From: an uncultured Clostridium sp.
GTDB lineage: Bacteria; Bacillota; Clostridia; TANB77; CAG-465
Assembly: GCA_947361355.1 (NCBI GenBank)
Contig: CANAIR010000022.1
Coordinates: 1 to 33,773, forward strand
Direction of reading: 5' to 3'
DNA length: 33,773 bases
This document shows positions 9,971 to 17,618 of this stretch, one piece after another (position 1 is the first letter of the stretch; every line of letters begins with the position of its first letter). A program made the position numbers and the translations under genes. A model generated the notes under the pieces. The model did no database searches and had not been told where the DNA came from. It saw nothing but the letters and a program-made list of their open reading frames with translations.

Positions 9971-10558
9971 CTACTTTATTGTATTTTTTAACTCATATAT
10001 ATTATCCATCATTTTATCGACAAATTTTTGCAATCCTTCTTTATCTTTAATAATATCCTTTGGAACATCTATAGGATCACCATATACTATATATACCTTT
10101 GAAAAAAGTTTAGCATTTTTAGTTATATACACTGGAACAATTGGTACATCAGCTTTTACAGCTATATATATTGGACCAACTTTTGCTGGTATTCTATCTT
10201 GTTCTTTTTTTAACCTTTCCCCTTCAGGAAATACTAATAATTTTCTTTTATCTACATTCTTAAATAAATTTATAGCGTGTATTAAGCTACGTATATCATG
10301 CTCTCCTCTGTGTATTGGAAATACATTAAAATATGTAAAAATTTTATTCCAAAATTTCTTTTCAAACAATTCTGCTTTTGCCATAATTGATATTTTTTCA
10401 CTTTTTGCATATATCCATGCTGGTTCAACTGTATTAGAATGATTTGGACAAATCAAACATTTATCTAATAACTTTAACTTATCTGCTCCAATGTATCTTA
10501 CTCTATAAAATATATGGCATAAAAATATTTTAATAAACCACTTAACTATCTTTCTCAT
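9971..10558 (-). CDS. plsC: 1-acyl-sn-glycerol-3-phosphate acyltransferase (PlsC family)
   Basis: The 195-residue protein has the acyltransferase blocks in order: catalytic NHSNTVEP near residue 38, an Arg-containing block (FPIHRGEHD) near 76, FPEGER near 110, and VPIVPVYI near 135. The family acylates lysophosphatidate to phosphatidate at the inner membrane face. The usual catalytic H-X4-D here reads H-X4-E, a conservative change at a key position. The N-terminus is hydrophobic and basic, in keeping with membrane association. The start overlaps the cmk end by 17 nt, so the two are probably translationally coupled; cmk next to plsC is a common arrangement in Firmicutes. The overlapped start has GGTG 3 nt upstream, a weak site. 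Confidence 0.88.
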   Translation of the reverse strand: MRKIVKWFIKIFLCHIFYRVRYIGADKLKLLDKCLICPNHSNTVEPAWIYAKSEKISIMAKAELFEKKFWNKIFTYFNVFPIHRGEHDIRSLIHAINLFKNVDKRKLLVFPEGERLKKEQDRIPAKVGPIYIAVKADVPIVPVYITKNAKLFSKVYIVYGDPIDVPKDIIKDKEGLQKFVDKMMDNIYELKNTIK

Positions 10559-11258
10559 TTACACCAATCCTTTTATTTATTATATCTATTGCAATATTTA
10601 AAGTTTCATCTTTTGTTAAGTTTGTATTATCTACTAAATAAGCATCCTCTGCCTTTTTTAATGGTGATTCTTCTCTGTTATAATCATCATGTGTTCTTTC
10701 CTTAATTGCCTTTAATACCTCATCAAATGTTATACTTTCACCTTTTTTATCAAAATCTACTTTTCTTCTTTTTGCCCTTTCAAATACATCACATACTAAA
10801 AATATTTTTACATTTGCATTAGGAAATACTGTTGTTCCTATATCTTGCCCATCAACAACACAATTTGAATCTTTTGCAATATTTCTTTGAAGGTCTAATA
10901 GCCTCTTTCTAACCAATTTATTTTTAGAAACAGTTTTTGCAGCCATACTTGAAGTATTACTTCTAATTTCATTTGTAACATCTTCTTTATTTAATAATAC
11001 TTTCACATAATTATTTTCAAGTATTAGTGTAACATCTACTTTATCTATATATTTTTTGATATTTTCATCTGTTATATCAATACCATTTTTCACAAAATAC
11101 AATCCGACTGCTCTAAACATAGCTCCTGTATCAAGGTATAGCATATTAAAATGGTTTGCAATTGACTTTGCTAGTGTGCCTTTACCAGCAGCTGGCTCTC
11201 CATCAATTGCAATAATAACAGTACTAGATTTAACCAGATTTTGCTTTGTTTTTTGCAT
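10542..11258 (-). CDS. cmk: Cytidylate kinase
   Basis: The 238-residue protein carries the P-loop GEPAAGKGT near residue 20, followed by YLDTGAMFRAVGLY, the signature of bacterial (d)CMP kinases. Further CMP-binding blocks are VVDGQDIGTTVFP near 135 and the lid Arg cluster (ERAKRRKVD). It phosphorylates CMP and dCMP with ATP for RNA, DNA and lipid precursor supply. Length matches the family. The common motif DGRDIGT reads DGQDIGT here. AGAGGTG lies 11 nt before the ATG. It heads the operon cmk-plsC-glycosylase and is divergent from the DUF4364 gene. Confidence 0.95.
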   Translation of the reverse strand: MQKTKQNLVKSSTVIIAIDGEPAAGKGTLAKSIANHFNMLYLDTGAMFRAVGLYFVKNGIDITDENIKKYIDKVDVTLILENNYVKVLLNKEDVTNEIRSNTSSMAAKTVSKNKLVRKRLLDLQRNIAKDSNCVVDGQDIGTTVFPNANVKIFLVCDVFERAKRRKVDFDKKGESITFDEVLKAIKERTHDDYNREESPLKKAEDAYLVDNTNLTKDETLNIAIDIINKRIGVNEKDS

Positions 11259-11293
11259 AAATATATAACACCTCTTTATTTTTAATCAAAAGT

Positions 11294-11322
11294 ATGATAT
11301 CATATAAATTATAAAAAGTAAA
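11294..11322 (-). promoter_or_regulatory. Putative cmk promoter
   Basis: TTTACT (11317-11322) and TATCAT (11294-11299) on the minus strand are separated by exactly 17 nt. The -10 lies inside a 12-bp palindrome TATGATATCATA (11293-11304) in the middle of the divergent cmk/DUF4364 spacer. This is a plausible promoter with a possible shared operator; the boxes are not perfect consensus. Confidence 0.4.
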
Positions 11323-11334
11323 GAAAGAAGGTAG

Positions 11335-11868
11335 ATGTATTTGGAAAATAAAAAGAATGTATTCGATAGTAAAATTATAGTTTTATACATATTAAATAAC
11401 TCTTCTAGATCTTTGACTATAGACCAGATAATAAAACTTTGTGAAGAATTTGACAATATCACCTACTTTGACATATACACATATATTGAAGAATTAAAAG
11501 CTAATAATTTTATCGATGAAATCCTAGAAAGTGGCAATATGACATATTTTATTACAGATCTTGGTAAAGAGACTTTAAAGGAACTATTAGAACTTATACC
11601 AGGTGTAAACATACATAATATAAAAAAATTATTTAATAAAAATATGATAGAAGTAAAAAAAGATTTTTCAGTTGATACTAGTATATTTCCATTAAGTAAT
11701 GACAAATTTAAAGTATCTTGTTATATAAAAGAAGGAAATGACGAACTTATTAATATCTCTGTATATGCTACCTCAAAGGAACAAGCAAAAGATATATCTA
11801 AAGTTTGGTCTGAAAAATTCGAAGATATTTACTCTACAATACTTAGTATGTTAACTAAAGAAGAATAA
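11335..11868 (+). CDS. DUF4364 family protein
   Basis: The 177-residue protein resembles DUF4364, a small family seen mainly in Clostridia. The N-terminal ~85 residues (FDSKIIVLYILNNSS, LTIDQIIKLCEEF, YFDIYTYIEELKANNFI) look like a winged-helix transcription-regulator-type fold. The C-terminal part (residues ~105-170) is a beta-rich region of the family with no assigned role. The ATG at 11335 is only 3 nt from AAGAAGG; a TTG two codons later sits 8 nt from the same site and may be the true start. Function is unknown; DNA binding is an inference from the predicted fold. Confidence 0.75.
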   Translation: MYLENKKNVFDSKIIVLYILNNSSRSLTIDQIIKLCEEFDNITYFDIYTYIEELKANNFIDEILESGNMTYFITDLGKETLKELLELIPGVNIHNIKKLFNKNMIEVKKDFSVDTSIFPLSNDKFKVSCYIKEGNDELINISVYATSKEQAKDISKVWSEKFEDIYSTILSMLTKEE

Positions 11869-11906
11869 ATATAAAATATGAATAAAAATATAAAAGTTAA
11901 TAATAA

Positions 11907-11955
11907 TAGTAAAGGTGAACCTCTATAAAAAATTTTCTCCTTTACTATATTTTTT
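11907..11955 (+). terminator. Hairpin terminator after the DUF4364 gene
   Basis: TAGTAAAGG (11907-11915) pairs with CCTTTACTA (11939-11947) and is followed by TATTTTTTAT. A small AGG-TGAA-CCT hairpin starts within the loop. It separates this gene from the convergent ATPase gene and may serve both. Confidence 0.65.
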
Positions 11956-11976
11956 ATACAATATATACTTATATCA

Positions 11977-12798
11977 TTATTTAAAATCATTTTCATGCTC
12001 TTTAAAAAAATTATAAAAAAATCTTACATTATCTAGGTCACTCCAATTTTTGACAGAATAATATTTATCATCTAAATCGTATATCTTTGCATTAAGAATT
12101 GCAAGCATAAATGGAGAATGCGTAGATATTATAAATTGTATACCTAAAAATCTTGCCATATCATTTATCTTATTTGCAAGTATAACTTGATTTTGAGGTG
12201 AAAGTGAAACTTCTGGCTCATCTAATAAGTATATATTATCTGGTTCGATACTATCTTCTAAAATTTGAAGAGTAGTTTCACCATTAGAATATTTTTCTTG
12301 TGCAAATTTAAATCTTTCTATTTGTACTTTTCCATATTCACTATTTAAATTTTCTTTTGCCTCTTTAACACTCATTTTTTTATTCCTTACCAAATTACTT
12401 ACATATCCTTCCTCTAAAATATTATCTTGCTGTATTTTTCTTATTTCATATAATATTTCTTCACTTTTTATATACCTACTGTTTTTAGGAATAAAACTTA
12501 TCTTTTTTTCATATTCATTTATACCAAGCTCATATTTACAATTTTGTACAAACTCATCAAAATAGCTACTAGACACTCCATCTAGTTTTGGATTATTTCT
12601 TTCTTTTCCTTTTAAATCTAACTTATGTGCAATAATATTAAGTATAGTTGATTTTCCAGATCCGTTATTTCCATATAGAACAGTTATATTCTCAAATACA
12701 AATATATCTGGCTCCTTATTTTTAAAAATATTATATGGATAAATATTATTACATTTTATATTATTATCTGATACCTTGAATGTTTTCAAGTAAATCAT
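11977..12798 (-). CDS. AAA/ABC-type ATPase (COG3910-like predicted ATPase)
   Basis: The 273-residue soluble ATPase has Walker A YGNNGSGKST near residue 43, an ABC-signature-like YSNGETTLQ near 170, Walker B IYLLDEPEVSLSP near 188, and the switch His in FIISTHSPF near 225. The order and short helical insert between Walker A and the signature match stand-alone SMC/ABC-like predicted ATPases of the COG3910 type. There are no membrane segments and no partner transporter. The ribosome site AGGGGG lies 8 nt before the ATG. It starts 38 nt after the broken ToxN-like gene and has no terminator between, so it is probably read from the toxin-antitoxin promoters. Such ATPases occur in defence contexts, but a role here is inference. 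Confidence 0.85.
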   Translation of the reverse strand: MIYLKTFKVSDNNIKCNNIYPYNIFKNKEPDIFVFENITVLYGNNGSGKSTILNIIAHKLDLKGKERNNPKLDGVSSSYFDEFVQNCKYELGINEYEKKISFIPKNSRYIKSEEILYEIRKIQQDNILEEGYVSNLVRNKKMSVKEAKENLNSEYGKVQIERFKFAQEKYSNGETTLQILEDSIEPDNIYLLDEPEVSLSPQNQVILANKINDMARFLGIQFIISTHSPFMLAILNAKIYDLDDKYYSVKNWSDLDNVRFFYNFFKEHENDFK

Positions 12799-12836
12799 AC
12801 TATAACCCCCTATACCAAAATTAATTATATACTAAA

Positions 12837-13562
12837 TTAACAAATGTTATTTATTTCTTCTTTACTAAAATTTAAAATGTTATTTCTTTTATTTTCACTA
12901 TCAAAAATACTTACTACCTTTTCAAATTTGCTTTTATCATCTAAATTATCATATATATAATATAACTGTTCTTTACTATTAATATATTTAAGTTTTAACA
13001 ATAGGGTTTGAACCTTTTTATATTCAATACATTTCTCTTCAAGCTTCTTAAAATCACATGTTCTTACAGAGATATTAGATAATGGCATATCTTGTTTATG
13101 ATGATATAATTTAGTTGATTTCTTTAAAATCTTATCTACATTTTTACTTAAATATAATAATTCAATTTGTAAAAGATATATATACATTTTTTTACTTTCT
13201 GTACTTTCAAAAGTTCTATACTTTTCTATATTTTTATAATTTACTTTTTCAATATTTTCTAAACTAACAGGTATCATATTGTTTATATTTAATACTGATA
13301 AAAGAATATTATTTCTATCATAAATTTTAAATAAATCAACGTCCTCTTTCATATTCGTATATTTATCTAATTTTCTTTTATTTTTCCCTATGGAAGATAT
13401 CGGAATATAATAATCAAAATTAGAGATATTTAATATAATTCAAACATATGGCTTAAATTTTTCACCATAATTAATATATTGTACTTTATTATCATATCTT
13501 CTTAAATATTCAATATACTCTTTATCGACAGCATACCATTTTAATACATTTTTCAAATTCAT
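12837..13562 (-). pseudogene. ToxN/AbiQ-like type III toxin interrupted by an in-frame TGA
   Basis: Reading from ATG 13562 gives MNLKNVLKWY and then YIEYLRRYDNKV, KPYV, a TGA at 13440-13442 (codon 41), and IILNISNFDYYIPISS, NINNMIPV and RTCDFKKLEEKCIEYKK, all in one frame to the stop at 12837. These blocks follow the ToxN/AbiQ endoribonuclease family, where KPYVGI is expected; GGA to TGA is one base change. Total length would be 241 codons, with about 65 residues beyond the usual family C-terminus. Downstream ATGs (e.g. 13352) would yield a protein lacking the N-terminal third and the SS..K active region. The GGTG ribosome site abuts the ATG. The neighbouring antitoxin repeats and two promoters are preserved, so the break may be recent. 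Confidence 0.8.
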
Positions 13563-13577
13563 CACCACTTCAAAGTA

Positions 13578-13606
13578 ATTATATCAAACAAACGTTCATT
13601 TGTAAA
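13578..13606 (-). promoter_or_regulatory. Toxin-side promoter of type III locus A
   Basis: TTTACA (13601-13606) and TATAAT (13578-13583) are separated by 17 nt on the minus strand. The -10 ends 15 nt before the toxin ATG, so a transcript would start almost on the ribosome site. The spacer (AATGAACGTTTGTTTGA) resembles that of the corresponding promoter in locus B and contains ACAAA/TTTGT inverted repeats. Confidence 0.7.
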
Positions 13607-13637
13607 TATATTTTTCAATTTTTATATATTTTTATAA

Positions 13638-13673
13638 AAAAAATAAAATGAAGAGATTAGAAAACTCTCCATT
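13638..13673 (-). terminator. Terminator between antitoxin RNA and toxin, locus A
   Basis: On the minus strand AATGGAGAG (13665-13673) pairs with CTCTTCATT (13647-13655), nine pairs including one wobble, with a 9-nt loop. A T-run (TTATTTTTTTT) follows. It sits exactly where type III systems carry the attenuating terminator. Confidence 0.8.
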
Positions 13674-13787
13674 TTATCTTTTAACACTGTTTTTTTTACT
13701 GGTTACAGGAAAACCACTTTATATAACTGTTTTTAACTGGTACAGGAAACCACTTTTAATATCACCTATTTGGTGTTATTACTATTA
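13638..13787 (-). ncRNA. Type III antitoxin RNA (ToxI-like), locus A
   Basis: Between a promoter and a terminator lie two imperfect tandem units, read on the minus strand: 13726-13762 and 13686-13725, about 37 and 40 nt. Each contains GTGGTT, TCCTGT, ACCAG and ACAGT in the same order. Each can form an H-type pseudoknot: TGGT/ACCA (or TGGTT/AACCA) enclosing CTGT, which then pairs with the distal ACAG. Upstream of the repeats CACC-AAATA-GGTG may form a cap hairpin. In the ToxIN family each unit, once cut, folds into a pseudoknot that binds and blocks the toxin. The 5' end is estimated from the -10 position. Confidence 0.78.
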
Positions 13788-13792
13788 TATAC

Positions 13793-13821
13793 ATTTTAAC
13801 ATACAAAATGCTTTTTTTCAA
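13793..13821 (-). promoter_or_regulatory. Antitoxin promoter, locus A
   Basis: TTGAAA (13816-13821) and TAAAAT (13793-13798) on the minus strand have a 17-nt spacer and lie about 30 nt upstream of the first antitoxin unit. The position fits a type III locus. Confidence 0.65.
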
Positions 13822-13849
13822 TACTTTTTCCAATTTTATCTTATTTTAC

Positions 13850-13878
13850 TTGAATTTTAACTCTTTGTATAATATAAT
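13850..13878 (+). promoter_or_regulatory. serS promoter
   Basis: TTGAAT (13850-13855), 17-nt spacer, TATAAT (13873-13878), about 34 nt before the serS ATG. The leader is too short for a T-box, although many Firmicute serS genes have one. It is back-to-back with the divergent antitoxin promoter. Confidence 0.75.
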
Positions 13879-13912
13879 AGTTATATTATTTATAGTATAA
13901 GGAGTTGACGTT

Positions 13913-15190
13913 ATGTTAGATATAAAATATATTAGACAAAACAGTAATTTAGTTAAAGAGGCGGCAAAAAATAAACTAATTAAAATTGATATTGATAAGC
14001 TTTTAGAGTTAGATGAAAGTATGCGTAATTTAAATCAAGAATTAGATTCTTTAAAAGAAGAAAGAAATAAACTCTCTTCTTCTATTCCTACACTATCTGA
14101 CGAAGAAAAGAAAAAAACAATTATATATGTTAAAGAATTAAAAGAAAAAATAGCTGATTTAGAAAATAAATTATCACCTATTAAATCTGAATATACAGAC
14201 TTAATGTATCAAGTACCAGGTGTTCCATATGAAGAAGTTCCAATTGGTGAAACTGATGAGGATAATGTTGAAATTAAAAAAGTGGGTCAAATTCCTACAT
14301 TTGATTTTGAAATAAAAGATCATGTTGAACTTGCAGAATCTCTTGATTTAATTGATATACCTAGAGGTGTAAAAATTGCTGGTTCAAGGTCTTACTATTT
14401 AAAAAATGAAGCTGTTTTACTTGAAATGGCTCTATGTAGATATGTAGTAGATAAATTAGTAAAAAAAGGATTTACTCCTATGACTGTACCAACTTTAGTT
14501 AAAGAGGCTCCAATGTATGGTACTAGTTACTTTCCTGGTGGTCGTGATCAAGCATATGCTGTTACTGAAGATGATTTATATTTAGTTGGTACATCTGAGG
14601 TTGCACTTGTTTCATATAATAGCAATGAAACTTTTGAAAGTAAAGATGTTCTACCTAAAATGTATTGTGGTTATTCAAGTTGTTTTAGACGTGAAGCTGG
14701 TACATATGGTAAAGATACAAGAGGTCTATATAGGGTTCACCAATTTACTAAAATCGAACAAGTTATAATGTGTGAAGCAGATTATGATAAACAATATGAG
14801 TTACACGACTTTTTATTAAATAACGCAGAAGAAATTATGCAAGATCTAAAAATACCATACAGAGTTGTTAAAGTTTGTACAGGTGATATGGGAATTGGAC
14901 AAGTAAGAAAGCATGATATCGAAGCTTGGATGCCAAGCCGTGGTAAATATAGTGAAACTCATTCTTGTTCTTCATTTGGAGATTTTCAATCTCGTAGAAG
15001 TGGTATCAAATATAAAGATGAAAATGGTGAAACTAAGTATTGCTATACATTAAATAATACAGCAATTGCATCTCCAAGAATTCTTATTCCACTTCTTGAA
15101 CTTAATCAAAATGAAGATGGTTCTGTAAATATTCCAGAAGTATTAATACCATATATGGGTGGAATGACAAAAATAGAAAAGAAAAATTAA
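13913..15190 (+). CDS. serS: Seryl-tRNA synthetase
   Basis: The 425-residue class II synthetase has the N-terminal tRNA-binding coiled coil at residues ~25-100 (LDSLKEERNKLSSSI, IADLENKLSPIKSEY). Motif 2 is FRREAGTYGKDTRGLYRVHQF near residue 260, and motif 3 (GDMGIGQVRKHDIEAWMP, then NNTAIASPRILIPLLE) runs from ~325 to 395. It charges tRNA-Ser with serine, and tRNA-Sec where present. Length is normal. AAGGAG lies 7-8 nt upstream of the ATG. It is transcribed alone from its own promoter and ends in a hairpin terminator at 15217-15256. The N-terminal MLDIKYIRQN is typical of bacterial SerRS. Confidence 0.97.
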   Translation: MLDIKYIRQNSNLVKEAAKNKLIKIDIDKLLELDESMRNLNQELDSLKEERNKLSSSIPTLSDEEKKKTIIYVKELKEKIADLENKLSPIKSEYTDLMYQVPGVPYEEVPIGETDEDNVEIKKVGQIPTFDFEIKDHVELAESLDLIDIPRGVKIAGSRSYYLKNEAVLLEMALCRYVVDKLVKKGFTPMTVPTLVKEAPMYGTSYFPGGRDQAYAVTEDDLYLVGTSEVALVSYNSNETFESKDVLPKMYCGYSSCFRREAGTYGKDTRGLYRVHQFTKIEQVIMCEADYDKQYELHDFLLNNAEEIMQDLKIPYRVVKVCTGDMGIGQVRKHDIEAWMPSRGKYSETHSCSSFGDFQSRRSGIKYKDENGETKYCYTLNNTAIASPRILIPLLELNQNEDGSVNIPEVLIPYMGGMTKIEKKN

Positions 15191-15216
15191 TAGATTAAAA
15201 CTATAAATAAAGTAAA

Positions 15217-15256
15217 AAGTCGGAAGAATATATTTTAATTCTTCCAACTTTTTTTA
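15217..15256 (+). terminator. serS terminator
   Basis: AAGTCGGAAGAAT (15218-15230) pairs with ATTCTTCCAACTT (15238-15250) with one mismatch, followed by TTTTTTATA. The preceding A-run makes it usable on the minus strand as well, for the convergent Spo0A_C-like gene. Confidence 0.8.
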
Positions 15257-15273
15257 TATACTACTGCATATTA

Positions 15274-16095
15274 TTAATAACTAACATAAACTGTAAATTT
15301 ATCTAATGTATCATTTTCTAGTTTCACACTATAATTCATTAAATCATTAAAAATATTTAAAACATTTTGTAACACTTCTTTGCTTGAAACACAACATGTT
15401 GAATTTGTTTTATCATATATTAAAACAACACTTCCATTTTCAAGATATCTTGATAAAATAGTAACGCTAAAACTATCAAGTCTATATTCATCTAAGTTTT
15501 CAGCTAATCTTCCTAATAACCAATAAAAAAGCATTAATTCTTCTTTTTTCTCTTTGGTTACTGGAAAATTATTTTTGTCTTTTACAAAATTTTCTAAAAC
15601 TTGTATAGGACTTTTACAGTCACTATCATTTTCAACATTATTATTAATATTATATTCTGTTAGTAAAAATTGTATAATTCCAAGCAAAAATCTAGAGTTA
15701 GTGATTTTTTTATTTTTTGCACAAACACCAAACAAAAAATTTTTCATATTAATATGATATATATTAGTACTGTTCCAAAAACATTCCTTAATATACCTTA
15801 TATCCCGCTCTATACGCTCATAATTTTTTTCATCATAATTTTGTGCTACTATTTCGTACGCCTCTATAATATTTTTATTTTCAAAAAGCAATACCTTAAT
15901 AATATATTTTAGATATGCAGTCCCCTTATATCCTTGAACCCCTAAATATGTAATTAGTAAATCAAGCCGTTCAAACATATCTAAATCAAAATTTAATATT
16001 TGAAGATAATGACCGTTTAGGCCTATTCTATAAACATCTGACTTATTCAACTCAATAACTCTTCCTACCTTTTGTACATTTTTCATAATTTTCAT
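15274..16095 (-). CDS. Orphan Spo0A C-terminal-domain-like protein
   Basis: The 273-residue protein has, at residues ~45-150, a block that follows the Spo0A DNA-binding domain: ITYLGVQGYKGTAYLKYII, YDEKNYERIERDIRYIKECFW, then MKNFLFGVCAKNKKITNSRFL. These correspond to the Spo0A pattern GVPAHIKGYxYLR, RVERAIRHAIExAW and NLFGY...GKPTNSEF. It lacks the receiver domain with its phosphorylated Asp. The last ~110 residues match nothing I recognise. In sporulators Spo0A is the master switch; a receiver-less relative may be constitutive, partner-controlled, or not DNA-binding at all. The ATG at 16095 has AAAGGAG 11 nt upstream. A longer frame to 16143 exists without a ribosome site. Confidence 0.75.
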   Translation of the reverse strand: MKIMKNVQKVGRVIELNKSDVYRIGLNGHYLQILNFDLDMFERLDLLITYLGVQGYKGTAYLKYIIKVLLFENKNIIEAYEIVAQNYDEKNYERIERDIRYIKECFWNSTNIYHINMKNFLFGVCAKNKKITNSRFLLGIIQFLLTEYNINNNVENDSDCKSPIQVLENFVKDKNNFPVTKEKKEELMLFYWLLGRLAENLDEYRLDSFSVTILSRYLENGSVVLIYDKTNSTCCVSSKEVLQNVLNIFNDLMNYSVKLENDTLDKFTVYVSY

Positions 16096-16206
16096 AATCC
16101 AATCTTCTCCTTTAATTAAAGTTAATTTTATATTTTTACGCAAATATTATATCACGAAAAGTATATTATGTCAAACACACCAACTTCAAGCACTTATACT
16201 AATATA

Positions 16207-17397
16207 TTATTTAACCAAATCATATGTATCTTGTGCTATCATAAGTTCTTCATTTGTAGGTACAATAAATACCTCAACATTTGAATCAGGTGAACTAATA
16301 CGCTTTTCAACACCCTTAACATCATTTTCTACTTTATCTATTTTAACACCTAAAAACTTTAAATATTCACAAATTCTCTCTCTTGTTTCTTGACCATTTT
16401 CTCCTACACCACCTGTAAATACTAATACATCTAGGCCACCTAAAGACACAAGATATTTTGCAATATATTGTGCAGTTAAATAACATTGACTATCTAAAGC
16501 TAAAATAGATCTTTCATCATTTTGAGAATATGCCTCTTCTATATCCCTATAATCTTCTGATACTCCTGATACTCCCCATGCTCCAGATTTTTTATTTAGC
16601 ATCTTTTCCATTTCATCAGGTGTTAAATTATCGATTTTCATAATATATGGAATAATAGATGGATCAACATCTCCACTTCTTGTAGCCATCGGAATTCCCG
16701 CAAGAGGAGTAAGTCCCATACTAGTATCAACTGATTTTCCATTTTTTATAGCGCAAATTGAAGCCCCTTGTCCTAAATGACATGATATTATTTTTAAGTC
16801 ATCTATTTTTTTATTCATTAAATTTGCAACTCTGTTTGCAACATATCTATGACTTGTTCCATGAAAACCATACTTTCTAATTTTATGTTCTTCATAATAT
16901 TTATATGGTATTTGGTAAATATATGCTTTGGGCTCCATAGTTTGATGAAATGCTGTATCAAATACTGCAACCATTGGTTTGTTTGAAAGAACCTTTTGTG
17001 CCGCCCTTATACCTGCAAGTCCAGCTGGATTATGAAGTGGTGCAAGAGGAATACATTTTTCAATTTCCTCAATTACCTTTTCATCTATTATAACTGATTT
17101 ACTAAATAACTCTCCCCCATGAACAATTCTGTGTCCTACAGCCATAATTTCATCAAGGGAATTTAACACATTATATTTTTTGTCTAGAAGTATTTCAAGT
17201 ACAAATTCAATTGCCTCATCATAATCTCTTGCAACATGAATTATAACTGATTTTTCTCCTCTTACATTTAATCTAAGTGATGATCTTTTACCACCTATTC
17301 TTTCATAGTTTCCTTTAACTATTCTCTCTTGCTTTTCCATGTCTATTAGTTGAAATTTAAGTGATGAACTCCCACAATTTAATACTAATATTTTCAT
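16207..17397 (-). CDS. ackA: Acetate kinase
   Basis: The 396-residue protein starts MKILVLNCGSSSLKFQL and has the family blocks GHRIVHGGE near 87, VFDTAFHQTM near 143, YGFHGTSHRYV near 170, the nucleotide loop HLGQGAS near 204, FTGGVGENG near 323 and TNEELMIA near 378. The usual HLGNGAS reads HLGQGAS here. It interconverts acetyl phosphate plus ADP with acetate plus ATP, the energy-yielding step of acetate fermentation. No pta lies beside it, so the phosphotransacetylase must be elsewhere. Start at 17397 is set by AAAGGAG 8 nt upstream; it has a consensus promoter at 17482-17510. Confidence 0.97.
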   Translation of the reverse strand: MKILVLNCGSSSLKFQLIDMEKQERIVKGNYERIGGKRSSLRLNVRGEKSVIIHVARDYDEAIEFVLEILLDKKYNVLNSLDEIMAVGHRIVHGGELFSKSVIIDEKVIEEIEKCIPLAPLHNPAGLAGIRAAQKVLSNKPMVAVFDTAFHQTMEPKAYIYQIPYKYYEEHKIRKYGFHGTSHRYVANRVANLMNKKIDDLKIISCHLGQGASICAIKNGKSVDTSMGLTPLAGIPMATRSGDVDPSIIPYIMKIDNLTPDEMEKMLNKKSGAWGVSGVSEDYRDIEEAYSQNDERSILALDSQCYLTAQYIAKYLVSLGGLDVLVFTGGVGENGQETRERICEYLKFLGVKIDKVENDVKGVEKRISSPDSNVEVFIVPTNEELMIAQDTYDLVK

Positions 17398-17481
17398 ATT
17401 CTCATCTCCTTTTAAATACATTTAAATAAATTTAATAAATTACTATAAATTCCGATTCATTAAATTTTTAATTATGGTTTA

Positions 17482-17510
17482 ATTATACTTAAAGATTTTT
17501 TATTTGTCAA
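17482..17510 (-). promoter_or_regulatory. ackA promoter
   Basis: TTGACA (17505-17510), 17-nt spacer, TATAAT (17482-17487) on the minus strand: a perfect sigma-A consensus, about 85 nt before the ackA start. Confidence 0.85.
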
Positions 17511-17618
17511 TAAAACATTTTGTAATTTTACATATCTTTATTTTACTTTTTACTATTTGATTTTTATTATTTTTTATGTTATCATATTAGAAAGTTTTGT
17601 TTAAAGGAGTAGACAAAT

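Noticed and set aside
13440-13442. TGA read as an amino acid (Gly or Trp recoding)
   Set aside because: The glycerophosphodiesterase gene ends in TGA, Trp is encoded by TGG throughout, and other long genes have no internal TGA. A nonsense mutation is simpler.
13648-13860. Plus-strand ORF of 70 codons upstream of serS
   Set aside because: It lies over the antitoxin repeats, terminator and promoters of type III locus A on the other strand, and its product is low-complexity Phe/Tyr/Leu.
13879-13912. T-box leader for serS
   Set aside because: Only about 34 nt separate the -10 box from the ATG, far too short, and no T-box sequence is present.
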